From: Gadus chalcogrammus
Taxonomy: Eukaryota > Chordata > Actinopteri > Gadiformes > Gadidae
Length of the DNA: 64,000 nt
NCBI RefSeq assembly: GCF_026213295.1
Contig: NC_079428.1
Span: 9,562,620 to 9,626,619 of the forward strand
Direction: 5' to 3'
Positions 1 through 12,747 of this stretch are shown here, one piece after another; position 1 is the stretch's first letter, and the number at the start of each line of letters is the position of its first letter. The translations under genes and the position numbers were made by a program. The notes beneath the pieces are model-generated. The model saw only the letters and a list, made by a program, of their open reading frames with translations. It had not been told where the DNA came from and did not search any database.

Positions 1-52
1 TGCGTGTGTGCGTGTGTGCGTGTGTGCGTGTGTGCGTGTGTGTGTGCGTGTG
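1..52. repeat. (TG)n with TGCG interruptions
   Basis: Compound TGTG/TGCG tract at the window edge, ending 12 bp before the CTCCAG acceptor of the first map3k11 exon seen. Confidence 0.9.
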
Positions 53-64
53 TCCGTCCTCCAG

Positions 65-195
65 TCTGTCCATGAGGGCTAAGCTCCTGGACGTGGACAG
101 CAACGAGAACGGTGGCGACTCCCGCAGTGACTTCGAGGAGTACCACCCCTGCACGCACACGTCCCCCCCTCTGCCTCCTCTTCCTCCCCAGAACG
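65..195 (+). CDS. map3k11: map3k11 (MLK3) third-last coding exon
   Basis: Internal exon of a mixed-lineage kinase, a cytoplasmic MAP3K that activates MKK4/7-JNK signalling. A CTCCAG acceptor ends at 64 and a donor GTAAG starts at 196. Reading phase enters with one base completing a codon and leaves one base (g). The frame reads LSMRAKLLDVDSNENGG, an acidic Ser/Asp segment, then a proline stretch ending in PPLPPQN. This matches in position and character the segment of MLK3 after the leucine zipper and CRIB region, where MLK3 has an LDSDDSSP-type stretch. Seen: the splice sites, and a phase that joins the next exon to read QNGAALKEG. Known: this part of MLKs is a low-complexity regulatory tail. 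Inferred: the kinase, SH3 and zipper exons lie left of the window. The acceptor sits directly after a (TG)n tract. Confidence 0.78.
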
Positions 196-464
196 GTAAG
201 ACCGCCGGGACGCAAAGGGGACGGGCGCAAAGCGTGTCGAGACCGCCGGGTTGAATCGTTATGCTCATGTTTTCATATTTAGTAAAAGTTAGTTCATAGT
301 TAAGCTTTGGGTGGTTTGGTGCATTTCAACGTCTCCCTCATCTCCTCTTTATAAAGTTAGCGAATGAAAACATTTCACCTTTGGCGTGCAGATGAAGTGG
401 GAGCGGTGTGAGGCGGTGTGACTAAACGCTGCTCCGTCCCTGCCCGTGGGGTCTCTCTCTGCAG

Positions 465-1250
465 GCGCCGCGCTGAAGGAAGGCCTGCGGCTGCCGCTGC
501 CTCAGGGTGACTCCCTCCGGGTGCCCGACCCCCCGTCCACGGAGGAGGGCAGGGGGCCGTCCCCGGCCGGCTCCCCCAGACCGGAGCGGGGCCCGCTGGG
601 CGGTCTGTTCCAGAGCACCCACCAGGCGCTGCTGGGCGGAGGCACCCTGCTGGCCTCCGTCGCCCTGGGGCGCCGCCTGGACGTCCTCCCCAGGGTGCCT
701 CCGCGGACTAACCCCCCCACCAGCCCCTCGTCGGACCCACACCACCCGCTCCACCACCTGCACCACAACCTGCAGCGGGCGGCCTCGGAGCCCGAGCCGT
801 CGGCCCCGCCCCCTCTGCCGTCGCCCCCGGACGCGGCGGTGGTGGACGACCTCATCACCTTCTCCTCCTCCTCCTCCCTGCCCCTCCCCCGGGCGCTGTT
901 GGACTCTGTAGCCCCGCCTCCTCCGACCACGCCGCCGCCGCCGCCTCAGCCGATGGCGCTGACGCCGCCGCCGCCCAACCCGCGGGAGAGGAGCGGGCCC
1001 AGGGCCTCTCTCCTGCCGCCGCCGCACAGCCCCCTGGCCCCTCGGACCCCCCCACCGCCGCTGCCGGGCGGGGCCAGTCCCGGGGAGCCCGCGCCGGGGG
1101 CCGGGGCCCCGTGGGGGGCCAACGGAGAGGGCGGCAGTGAGGGGCCCTCCCCCTGGGAGCACCAGCACCCCCGTCCCCTGCCCCACCCCCACCCAGCTGC
1201 GGACCGGAGGAGGAGGGCCTCGGGCCAGGGGCTGCACCCCTCCCAGCTCG
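465..1250 (+). CDS. map3k11: map3k11 (MLK3) penultimate coding exon, proline-rich C-terminal region
   Basis: Large exon of about 262 codons between acceptor CTGCAG (ends 464) and donor GTGAGT (starts 1251). Both flanking introns are phase 1. It encodes the disordered Pro/Ser-rich C-terminal region of an MLK. Near residue 50 it carries LFQSTHQALLGGGTLLASVA followed by LGRRLDV, aligning with the MLK3 block ALLRGTALLASLGLGRDL. Long runs of proline, a poly-serine stretch (about 865-880) and many SP/TP pairs follow. In MLK3 such sites are phosphorylated and the tail restrains kinase activity; whether that holds here is inference. Base composition is very GC-rich compared with flanking DNA. The proline stretches look expanded relative to mammals, so the length is less conserved than the two end blocks. 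Confidence 0.82.
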
Positions 1251-2359
1251 GTGAGTCTACCGGAGGTCCCTCCTGCGCCTGTCCCCGAAACGTAGCTTTG
1301 TGTTATTATTTTTGATAATCACTAAAAGTTGATATCATTTCGTTTTTTGTTGACACATTACGTTTGATAAAGTTTTTAGTTTCAAAGCATCAAACCTACG
1401 TTTTAAGTTTGATGTTGACATATTTTTTTTAATTGTCTCAACACAACTGTTTATGTTGACACATTTTCTATATGCCGGTATTCATCATGCAATTCCTTCC
1501 TCAGTTTTGGTTGAGGCGTTCGCCCAATCGGTTTGTTCTACTTAATCGAAAGACAAAAAACGCAAAGTGTCAGAAGCGTGTCGACTGAACTCGGCGTGTG
1601 TTTTTCATCTCGTAACACCGTCGAGACTTCAGTGCTTATTTAAACTTCAAAGCCTTTCTCTCAGCTCCTTGCTCAACACAGGGCCGACACTCCTACCGTA
1701 CTACCTGTCTGATGCTCCTCAGATAGATATCGCAGATGAGTTGGTTATGGTTTAAATCACTCGCGCTACTTTACTCACGCTACTATGAGTTCTGAATAAC
1801 CACACAAAGTCTTGGCACCTGTTTGTCACAAACTTGTGTTCGTCCCTATACACATATATCGAAGAAGGCCAGTCAATTTATAAATATTCCACGCCCAGCT
1901 TCATTAAAAGCACATTTAGATAAAGGTCAATTTCAACCTCACTATAAATTATTTTAAGGAAAATGCAAAAGGTAGCAATGGTTAGTGACTTGTTACTATT
2001 TTCTTTTGTAACGTAATCGGTGCACTAGTTGAAGGGAAACCTGCTTTTATAATCCACCAACGCTATTGCATTTCAGACAAAACAATCAAGGCTTACTTCA
2101 CTGTCCGTAATTGCAGCAGAATAGGTTTCTGTGTTTTGCATGTTTTCCTTTCGGCATTTTATTTAAAGAGCAAGTGGATTTAAGAGCCGCCCCCGGGTTA
2201 CATTTCACACTCTATATCGGGTGCGTTTGATTCACAAAGCCCTGGATTCTCCACAGAGAGGTGCTTATGGACAGTATTGGCCCCAGGTGCCAGCGCAGAT
2301 GCACCTGGCTCTCCTCCAGCGCTAAGCAGCCATGTCTTACTCCATGACGCAGCTGGCTC

Positions 2360-2710
2360 TCAAGCTAGTGATATAGCTGTACAAGCTATAGTCATGTAGC
2401 AGATCTTAAGTTGGTTACATAGAAATGGGAGCTAGTCATTGTAGCCAATATAAACTAGTGATATGTCCATACAAGCTCGTCATGTAGCCAATATAAACTA
2501 CTAAAATAGCTGTACAAGCTAGTCATGTAGCCAATGTAAACTACTAAAATAGCTGTACAAGCTAGTCATGTAGCCAATCTTAAATTGGTTCTTTAGAAAT
2601 GTGAGCTAGACATGTAGCAAAAATAAACTAGTGATATACTGTAGATATAATTAGTCCCGAGCCAATAGAAGCTAGTTATATTGATATAACTAGTCGCAAA
2701 GCCAATAGAC
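2360..2710. repeat. minisatellite, roughly 47-50 bp unit
   Basis: Repeated phrases TAGCTGTACAAGCTAGTCAT, GTAGCCAATATAAACTA and CTAGTGATAT recur about seven times with substitutions. It lies in the map3k11 last intron. Confidence 0.75.
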
Positions 2711-3512
2711 ACAAGTAATATTGAAATACGATGAGGGCTTGTGGGCAAATATAGAAACAGTGTAGCAAAAAAAATAAATGAAAGTTTTTTTGAATTGTTT
2801 TTGTTTGTGCATCTGTGAATAGCAACATAATTCAGTGGAATTTATTTGGGTTATTTGGTTATTCAAATTTTTTTTTTTTCTGGTTGATTCTCCTTTTGAC
2901 ACTTTGACACTCTTGGAACGCTTCAAACCATGAACCAGATTTGGCTAATTTGTTTGGCCTCTGTCACACTCGTTATTGTCTTCGGTTAACGCCGTCATTG
3001 TTGCAATATTCAACGCACTTTCTCTTCCAACACTTTGTGACAACTTGGTGCGGCGCCCCGCGGTTCCTCCTCAAATACAGTTGTTCGAGGAGCCTCTTTT
3101 CCTAATCTGTCAGCGTTCATTCGCGACCAACCGCTGTTTTTGTTTTGCTTCGCGACAAGCGCCGTCCTTTATAGTTACACCCAATTACATCTTGTCGTCT
3201 CGTCGAGGGACAGCTCTCAGCTTTGCTAATGTTATGCATTTGTGGCCACGCTACCTCCTTCTTTTTTCCCGCCTTGTTGCAATAAGCATAAGCCTGTTTA
3301 TCTCCGACAGTTAGGCAGCTCTTTTAAGCTAGCCGTCTTTGTTGTGATGGTAATGACTCGAGTTTATTTTGACATCCCACCGAGAGCGAGGGAGGTCTGT
3401 CGTTGAGTGCCTCACGAGGCTAGCCCGCACGGACACAAGCACATACACACATACACATATGCACACAGGCAGCCGCACACACACATTCATAAAGAAACGC
3501 AAACACAGTGAT

Positions 3513-3653
<141 letters not shown>

Positions 3654-3961
3654 CTGTGGTCAAATAACTGACACTACGACACTGACCCATCCACTTGCCA
3701 GAAATCTATCCCAGGTTTTTAATTGCTGCAAAACAATTTTTTTCTGTAATGGCACTTTTCTGTATTGGCTGATTCGGAAATGATAGTTCTACTTTTATTA
3801 TAGTAGATTAATTATAGAATAATTATAAAGAAAACATATTGTGAATGTTATTTCATTATACACTGTTTGTGTTACACAACCGCCTGGATATCATTGGGAT
3901 GCCGTAAAGGTAACATTCCTCTGTCTGAAAGAATGGTAATAAATTAGAAATAGTGTCCCGT

Positions 3962-4415
3962 TTTAAAGGTGCAGTATTTAGAATTGAGTAACAAACAGAC
4001 TTGGCAGAGATGGATTTTAATATCCATGAGTTTGCTTTAATCTGTTAATCAAATACGAATCGTGTTTTTCATAGCTTAGAATGAGCTCCTAATATCTTCA
4101 TATGGGGCGGGTCTTCTTCTGCGGGGACCTGCCATTTTGCATCTCAATGTTTCTACAGTAGCCCAGATTGGACAAATGGCTATAGAGAAGATGCATTTTA
4201 CATTATTGACCATAATCACTGTCTTACTTGTAAGCTGCAACCTATACTTTTTCATGCTAAATAACTAATCTACCAAGGAACCTCCTCACTTGATGGATCA
4301 TTGTTGCTGTGGTAGAGGATGGGAGGCAGTGGCTCCGGAGGTGGTGCAGGTTGTCTGGCTACCTCAGCTTCCCCACCGCTAGACGCCAATGAATCCTAAA
4401 CTGTGCACTTCTAAA
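3962..4415. mobile_element. non-autonomous DNA transposon (TIR element)
   Basis: A 454 bp element. The left end TTTAAAGGTGCAGTATTTAG and the right end, read in reverse complement as TTTAGAAGTGCACAGTTTAG, form terminal inverted repeats of about 24 bp with a few mismatches. The interior includes CTGCCATTTTGCATCTCAAT and CTACAGTAGCCCAGATTGGA, phrases I associate with a common interspersed repeat of teleosts. No coding capacity is seen. The superfamily is uncertain: a TTAA sits at the left end but not clearly at the right. Confidence 0.6.
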
Positions 4416-4737
4416 TGTTGATGTTTTTCATGATTAAATGGAGATTTCATAAAGGGGGATGTCATGTTTAAATGGTGATGTATGAAAATGTCATATTTAA
4501 TAAAAAGAAAATCATATTTAATTGAGATGTAATTTAGGTTTATGAAGAAGGGTAATGTTTAGAGGACAGTCATATTTTAAATGTTTTATGTTTAGATTAT
4601 ATTTTTTATGGATAAAGATTTTTTATTAATGTTTATTTAGTGATGTTTGACTTCTAATGTTTACATGATAATGTAGAAATGGTAGACTTTTTGTTTGAAT
4701 GATAAAGTAGACTAATGCTAATGTTGACATGATGATA

Positions 4738-4908
4738 TTTGACCTCTAATGTTTGAACGCTATTGTTCGAACTCTGATGTTTGAGCTCTAATGTTTGACC
4801 TCTAATGTTTGACCTCTAATTTTGGAACTCTAATGTTTGACCTCCAATGTTTGACCTCTAATGTTTGACCTCTGATGTTTAGCCTCTGATGTTTGACCTC
4901 TGATGCTC
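4738..4908. repeat. 15 bp minisatellite abutting a splice acceptor
   Basis: About eleven copies of a unit close to TCTAATGTTTGACC with point changes. The array ends about 12 bp before the CCCCAG acceptor of the last map3k11 exon, so it replaces the usual polypyrimidine and branch-point neighbourhood. Confidence 0.85.
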
Positions 4909-4920
4909 CCGTATCCCCAG

Positions 4921-5573
4921 TGCTGGACCTGCCTATGTGCCAGGACTCCCGGGACATGGAGGACAAGCCGACGGCCACGCCCTCCCTGCTCCCCAACCCC
5001 CGCCTCTGGAGCCCCAAGACCCGCCGCCTGGAGGTCAACGTCATCCCCCGGCCCCGCCCCTCGCCCATGCGGCCGCGCATCGACCCCTGGAGCTTCGTCT
5101 CGGCCGGCGGGGCCGGAGGGGCCCCCGGGGGGGGTCACGCCCCCGCCCGGCGCTCGGAGAGCCAGCCGCTGGGCTACCACCATCCCTCGTCCACCAACCC
5201 CTTCGCCGGCTGCCACCCCTTCCCCTCCCCGGACTGCGACCCCTTCGCCCTGCGGGGGGCCCCCGACCCCCAAGACATCGAAGGCCCCAACGGCGGCTTC
5301 GGCGGCTCCGCCTTCGACCCCTTCTCGCCGCCCTTCCCCACCACCTCGCGCTCGGCACCGTGCTCCGCCAACGGCTCGCCCACGCTGCCCACCGCCCGCC
5401 TGGCCGCCCCGTTCCACGCCACCGCCGACTCGGCCGCGCTCATCGACCTGGGCGGCTGGGCGGCGTACGGCGGCCGGCCCCTGGACGGGGCCCGGGAGAG
5501 GGCGCGGCCGCGTCGGACCATGGGGCTCAAACCCTTCAAGTCCCCCTCCCAGCTCAGGGACGACCGCTTCTAG
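4921..5573 (+). CDS. map3k11: map3k11 (MLK3) last coding exon with stop codon
   Basis: Terminal exon: acceptor CCCCAG ends at 4920 and the stop TAG is at 5571-5573. The split codon g|tg joins the previous exon to read VLDLPMCQDSRDME. The diagnostic block RPRPSPMRPRIDPWSFVSAG is nearly identical to RPRPSPLRSRIDPWSFVSAG of MLK3. It is followed by STNPF and PDCDPFAL, resembling the NPF and PDSDPFW motifs at the MLK3 C terminus. MLK2 (MAP3K10) instead has LDPWKLVSFG here, which argues against that paralogue. The tail of about 217 residues is longer than in mammals, rich in Gly/Ala/Pro, and contains AALIDLGGW and a basic end (KPFKSPSQLRDDRF). Function as a regulatory tail is inferred from the family. 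No nearby canonical AATAAA follows the stop; a (GA)n tract starts about 180 bp downstream. Confidence 0.87.
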
Positions 5574-5749
5574 AGGCGGAGCCCGACCGGAACTGACAGG
5601 AACGGCCCCTGGCGCTCGCTCGCAGGGAATCTGAAGACAAACTGACGTTTCTTTGGTCGTCGTCTTCGTTGCCCGGTAAGGGAGGAGTTCCAAGGCTCAG
5701 CATTGGTTTGTTCAGCCCCTGGAAAATCCTACTCTCCTCAGGCTCGTAC

Positions 5750-5932
<183 letters not shown>

Positions 5933-8900
5933 CCCCTGTTTTTCTGCAGGCATTGGTCATTGCTTTGACAACCAGCAACTCTGGGAACCAAGTTCCAGAG
6001 TTGCTGTTTCAATTTCTCTATATGTCTCTCTCTCCATCACCCTCGATCTCTCCTATTATAAGCCTTTTCAAACTCTACCCTTTGAGGTGCTTTGATGGTA
6101 AACAGTCCGAACACCCACACACAGACACACACGTGCACTCGCTTGACTGGGTTTGGCACCAGAAGACTCTGATTTCAAGCGGGGACGATGCACAGGTTCC
6201 TCCTGAAGCGTGAGGGAATATAAAAAGTGTGAGATTAACCTGTCGTTCAGGGAAGACACTATGAAATGGGCTCAACGCGTTAAAGAGAATTAGCGCTGCT
6301 GTGCTCCAAATGTTTTGTGTGCAAGTATGTCACTGTGTGTGTGTGTCTGTCTGTATCTGTGTGTCAGTGAATGTTTGTAGATGTGTGTCTGTCTGTGCCC
6401 TGTGTTTTGTTTTGTTTTCCTTTTTCCTTAAATCAGGGTCTGGATTCACAGTGGGAGAAAGCAGCCCTCACAGTGATTGTTGAGCCGGCTTTGTCCTCAG
6501 ACGAATCCCATTTAGGCACACGCCATTCTGTGGCACACAAAAGGCCGTTGAACCAGAGGTGAAACCTCTCTCAAACTACGCAGCCACACCATTCACGATC
6601 GTTGCTCTCATGCCCAAACCAGGCCTGCACCCCACCTACCGCTAATGAGTTTCATTTGCCCATCTTTCAACCGTTAAAAGAGACCCCACTTAAGCCCAGC
6701 TCAATACATCTATATTTTGAAATTTGTCTTGTTAGCGCATTAACTGATATATAATTACTCATTTAAATAGGGGTGGGGGCTGGGGGTCGTCGTCGTCGTC
6801 GACAACGAAGTGTCATTTGAAATAATAACTAGTTTTGTTTCCGCGAGGAGCGGCAAGCGCTTCTCTGGAGGGCCAGAGCTTTTTGTGATTAGCGCGGTAA
6901 TCCCTCTGAAGGAGCCAGCTCGCTGATAATGATAATTAGCCCCGCGATAAGGACAAAGAGCATTTGCCAAAGCTTTCACACGCCCGGGCTAATTAATTAC
7001 AACCCAAACCCCGCGTCAGTTCCCGAGATGTGTTAAATTGCGATTCTATTTTTCAAGGGAAGCTTTTTTTCCGAGTCTTTTCGTGGGACAGATCTTCAGT
7101 TGATGGACGCTACGCTTTAAGTCTCCCGCTCCCGGCTACTTCGATGACTGAGGAATATTAGTTTTTGCCCTTGACATTAGCGAATCCCCAGGGATTTGAA
7201 TAAGACAAGCCCAACCAACCAATTTCAATCATAAGCCTGGAATCTGAGAGTTCATCCAGATTTAAGATCTCATTCCTCAGGTACCTTAGTGATGACTTTC
7301 AGTGCCAGACCACCACCATGCTTGCCGTTGTCTTATGCCCTTCCACTAGGCGTCTGCTCCTGTGGACCTCGTTCTAATGGAGCTGGTGGTGTTTGGACAT
7401 AGAATGACTTTTAGACCTCCTTCTCCGATCTGCCTCTTCCTACCCGTCTTCATCGCTGAATCCGTTAACGGTCTCCTCAATGTATTCCACCAAGGACTCT
7501 CCCCTCACTGTTAACCGTGATAGATCCCTCCTGCTGATTGTAACCGCGACCCTTAACTACTGCCAAGTAGCTCGGTACTAAGCTCGGAAAGTCCCGAGAC
7601 GTGGAGAAGGGGAAGGAAAGAACTCCGGAGAGTGCCATAGCGTTGCACTCCACCGACGACGGGCCACTTGAGTGGCTGTCTGTGTCCGGTGTGCATGAGA
7701 GCTGCCGGACAAAAAGCAACACATCACCTGAGCTTCAATGCCCCACGTGGAGGTTAATGTAGCTGCCGCTTCTCGATGGCCCTCCCAAGACTGGCAGTTG
7801 TTCAAACCGATAGCCAATTTCCCTTTTCTCTCCGCTTTTGTCGTTTTTATGCCCCCTCGTGTGTCGGTCCAACGGCCTTGTGAGGTCATTGACCATCGAC
7901 GGCAGTCATGGATGCCGTACTCCCCGACCGATTTTAAGGTTGCTTTTTGTCACTTATTTGAACCCTATAAGTAATAGGCCTTGCTGCTCTGGAAAACAGC
8001 TGTTTAACATCAACACTGTTGTGAAACAATCTTTTATAAGGCACCTGTAGGCTGATATTTTTTAGGCCATAGGCTTTTTAGGAGGGCCTAATTCATGTGA
8101 CCTAAACTTTGCTACCTCATCCGTGCAGTCTTTAACTGAACATCGTTGGAGAGGTAAGAGGTTGGGATGAATGGAGAAGTCAGAGAATGGTGACAGTTCT
8201 TTTGGTTCTTGTCTGACGTTTGAATCACTTCGGTTCCACTGACAGTTGTGGAACCTTCATGGGTCCCAGGACTGACAAGTGACCCCAACGTCCACTGCTT
8301 ACCTGTAGACATCCTTGAGCAAAATTCCCAACGGCTAATTTCCTGTGAAATCACATTGAAGGTCACATTGGATAATTGCATTTTCTGAATTAATAAAATA
8401 GTACTACTTTGCATCACTACAAGGATGGAAGGCTCTTCCTCATATTCACAGAGGAAAAAGACAGAAAAAGGACAGATTGCTTACCTGCCTAAACACAAGA
8501 AGATTGGTAAAAACAGACCTAAACACACAAAAGTCCCCCAAAAACAACAGGTCAGACTTAACGGGGGTATCGGTGAAGGCAATCAAGTTGAACCCTGTGT
8601 TTTAAAATGTCTGGCCCGACGGAGACAGGAAAGAGGTCGCCGTGGTTGTTTGCTAGTGGTGGCGGCCGTTGGCCTTTCCCTCCCTTCGGCTGATGTACGC
8701 GTGTCCCACTTTATGAGACACCTTCAAGACGACCGGGCTAAGCTGCCTGTCGGTCGTGACTCTGTCTGCAACCCCCCCTCTCTCTTAGTATTCCTCCTGT
8801 GTGCCCACCGCAGCCTCCGAAACAATCGCCAACCGCCCTCTCCTTCACGGTCGACGGGAGAAAGTTGAGAAAGAGGAAGTGTTGGTTGTCCCATCCCCCT

Positions 8901-9262
8901 CCTCTCTTCCCCCCCAACCCCATCTCATTCAATCGGCGACGAGCCGGTCGATTAGAATTAAACCGCACTAAATACAATCACACACAGCGGACAACATCTC
9001 AGTGGGTATCACCCTCCCCACGTTTTTGGCCTTCTAACGTCGCCCCTGCCCGTCGAGCCCGCTCTGTCTGTCTCTGTGATTGTCGGTAGATTATTAGAGC
9101 CTCGTTGGCCTCATGCGATAAACACTCATCCAGCTTGCCGTTCATAAACGAGATCTCCGCTTTATATCCATACGCTCGGTGGAAAAACACAAATCGCGCT
9201 TTACCGACGCAAAGACAACTGAAGATTACGGCGTTAGGTATTTATTCCCCGTATGGAAATTG

Positions 9263-9287
9263 CCCCCCCCCCCCCCCCCCCCCCCCC
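9263..9287. repeat. poly(C) tract
   Basis: Run of 25 C. Poly(G) runs follow at 9526-9541 and 9588-9600. Confidence 0.95.
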
Positions 9288-11905
9288 TCCGAAAACGAAA
9301 TAGCACCAAACACCAAAACAACAACAAGCCAGCACCAAGGCTATGGCCTCCACCAGGTGCTTGTGGGCTAATTCTTCCATTTCTCTCTCTAAGTATGAAT
9401 ATTATTCCCCGTTAATTTCACTCTGCACTCTGCCCAAGGTCACCATCTGCCCCCTCTCCACCATTAGAGCTTATCACGGCCGCAAATTGAATGATGTGTA
9501 AAAAAAAAAAAAGAGTTGGGAGGGCGGGGGGGGGGGGGGGGACCGACTTTTGGTTTCCAAGGAAACAGTGAAGGCTCCTGATAGGGCAGGGGGGGGGGGG
9601 CGGCAGTGTTTACAAATAAGCACAGGGTTTTGTTTATTGTCATCGGCAAGGTGAACGAGTCCTTGGCCTCCGCACTTTCTATTCTCTTCTCCGTCTCCGT
9701 CGGTGCGTGGAGATGCGCTATTGCAGCTGTCACATTTATTGACGCTCAATTATATCCGGGAGCCTGGATTCCCTGGATTCACTCAATTAATCGGGAGCTC
9801 TGCTCGCGAGTCGGACTCCGGTGCTACGGCTGACGCATGGCGCGGCCCCGTTAGCACACAGCGGGGCTCTGTCTCTGAATCATACAGCCGTGATGAGGGC
9901 TTGAGTGAGGAGATAGCCTGTCTCACTGTTACCACCCAAATACCACCCCAAACTCTCCATAAGGGCCAAATGTAATGCAAGTATATATACTCACAACCAC
10001 ATACATACATGCACAAAGAATGTTCTCTGGTTCAAATTAAAACACCTTTAGGGCAATACAATAGCAGTGGGTATTTCCAAGAACACACGCTCAAGACATA
10101 TTTCAAGCTGTAATGTGATTCTTAGTATTGTGCTGGGGTGAGGTAGTCTCCTTTTAGCTGCTCAGGTGTGTGGTCAATATTGATCCTGCGACACTAATAT
10201 CCAGTTGAAAGGTAGGGCTTTTGCAGTCTGTATCCCCTTCTCACCTCTCTGTATGTGGGTACTGTGAAAGCAGAACAATGTTTATCCCTGTGGTGGTTTG
10301 GTCCCAACCTGGTTAGGGTAGAAACACAAGAGGTGCCATGTTTATTTATGAGGGAGAAGAAAATGGCCGCCGTTGGACACACTGGATAAAATATTTTAGA
10401 TATCTTGAAATTTGCTACTGACACAGTCTACTTTAAGATTATGCATTATGATTGTGAAGTAGGTTTGAAGAAAACTTGTATTGGTTGTAAATTTCCTTTT
10501 CTTTTTAGTCTTCACTGGAGTATTTATATGCAAGATTGGGTGCTTTCCCCACAAGGATGGAATAATTTCACGTTTTGGTTACGGCTAAATCTGTATCAAA
10601 CGGTTTTCCTTTGAATCAAACCCAACACTAGTGTTTTCAGTGTAGCCCAAGCTTTAAAAATAGTTTTAAAAGAGTTAAAAAAGCCACATTCCAACATTCC
10701 AAACCAGAGCCTGCACCCTGCCAGTGAACCCGTAGCGGTTAGCTTTTACATTTGAAATGCTAATGTGCGTGAAACCGCTATCAAGATAAAGACGTTGTTT
10801 TTGTCAATGCTCGGAAAACGGTCTGCAGCGTTGATTACATTCCTGTCTTCATGAGTTTTTTTTAGTTTTTGTTTTTTGGTCGCCTAATATTGTTTTGCCT
10901 GCCAGATTACAGTTTGTGCGTCCTGTTCTGTGTCATTCACAAGCTAGGCTATGTGACGTTGTTTTGCGGACCGAAATCGTCCCTATATTCCAGATCTTTC
11001 CATGGACCCGGTCCCCTCCCATCACCTGAGATCGGAAGACTGGGTCTGATTTCTTGTAGGGGCTTTAGAAGAAAAAAAAAAAGAAAAAAACGTGTTGATC
11101 TCACACTGGGCTGGGCCTAAACAATTTTTATTTTTTATCAATTTTATTTTATTTGTGTGTCATGAGGATCACGTTTGTCCGTGCGTATGTGAACATTGTA
11201 ATTTTTTCCTTTCTCTCTGACATTATGATAATGGGGGTTTAACCTGTGAAAATAAATGTAAAGTGCAAACAAAAAAAAGCTACAAAAAGTTAAAAATGGA
11301 TTGAGACCAAATAAAATGTAACACTTGATATATCAAAATCCTGTCAATCCCTCTTTGTGTGTGTCTGTCTGTGTGCGTGCCGTGTATGCGTTTGCAATCC
11401 CTTCCTTCTCCACCAAAGAGATTGCTGATTTTCAGATGTCGGTGTTGTTCCAAATCTAATAGACCTACTATGTGGTGCACCAACCTGAAATTACGATCGC
11501 GACTGCTGCCGCTGCTCCTCCCTCGCAATAAACATTCCGCTTTAAACTGTGAATTCTTTATGCCTAGCAGCAGCTATAAAAAGCTCCGCCCTCTTCCGCT
11601 ATGTAGCTAAGATGGCTGCTGTTGAGTGCGAAAAGTGCAAATCGATCCACACTTTGCGGTTTGACCGTTTTGAGTACACCATCTGGGTCCTTTCAGTACA
11701 CTTATTTTTGACCAAATATTAATTGGAACGCCCTACGTACTCAAACTATAGTAAGTATGGATAGTATGGATATTGGTACATAGCATGAACTTCAACCCCT
11801 GAACAAACTTCTGAACAAACAAACGATTTCTTAGTGCCCAACTCAAAGATGGGCTTATGCGTCTGCTCGTCTGGAACAAAAAGTGTGGTTGGGCTGAGGG
11901 TGGGG

Positions 11906-12011
<106 letters not shown>

Positions 12012-12687
12012 TGGTGGTATACAGTTGAAGGTTGTTTGTGTTGGAAGGACTGATCCGCAAAAACAAGTAATCACAAAACAGAAAGTTGTGAATTTGTTTG
12101 TGCACTATGGTAGAAAGCTAAAAGCCAGTGCAGTTTGTGTGCACTTTCTTGTGTTGGACAAAACAAAGATAGAGCTAAGGGAGCCTCTAAACACTCCTTT
12201 GGAATACAATGGATAATCGCCAAACTAGCTGAACAAAAAGTTGAACAAAAATCATAGCTGTTAACATCTCGACGAAGACAACGTTAACAATTACCTGGGG
12301 TTTGAACAAAACTGCCCAAATCCTTAAAAGAGCGCGCAGGGGTCAGGGGTGTTTAGAATGCCTACAGGCAGACTGTGGGCGTCAAAGGTCGAACCCTGAA
12401 CCGGTCCCCAGTAGACCAGCTGATTGGGGTAGTACAAGGCTGGGTTAGGGCCTGTGACAGAAGAACATTCACATTCACACATGCATGCCCCCTCCCCGTC
12501 CCATATGAGCATAAAGGGACGGGGCCTCGCAGTCTCCGTTGCCATGGACACTGCAGGGAACAGGGGAATGACCTCCATCATCGTGGTCTTTCTAGTGGCC
12601 CTCTGGAGCACAATGCGCCGTGTGTGGGTGTGCGTGTGTATGTTTGCCATTTGTGAATGAAAATATCTGCAAAGTGTCAAAGCCACT

Positions 12688-12747
12688 CCCCTCCCTCACT
12701 CCCTCCCTCCCTCCCTCCCTCCCTCCCTCCCTCCCTCCCTCCCTCTC
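12688..12747. repeat. (CCCT)n microsatellite
   Basis: About 14 tetranucleotide units with one CACT interruption. Confidence 0.95.

Noticed and set aside
422..1237. Antisense Arg/Gly-rich open frames over the map3k11 exons
   Set aside because: They are shadows of GC-rich coding exons on the opposite strand; the + frame has splice sites and family motifs.
4921..5573. Assignment to MAP3K10 (MLK2) or MAP3K9
   Set aside because: The RIDPWSFVSAG block and later NPF and DPF motifs match MLK3; MLK2 has DPWKLVSFG at this place.
8425..8868. 147-codon + frame
   Set aside because: No domain, no splice context, and composition changes mid-frame; a chance frame is the simplest view.
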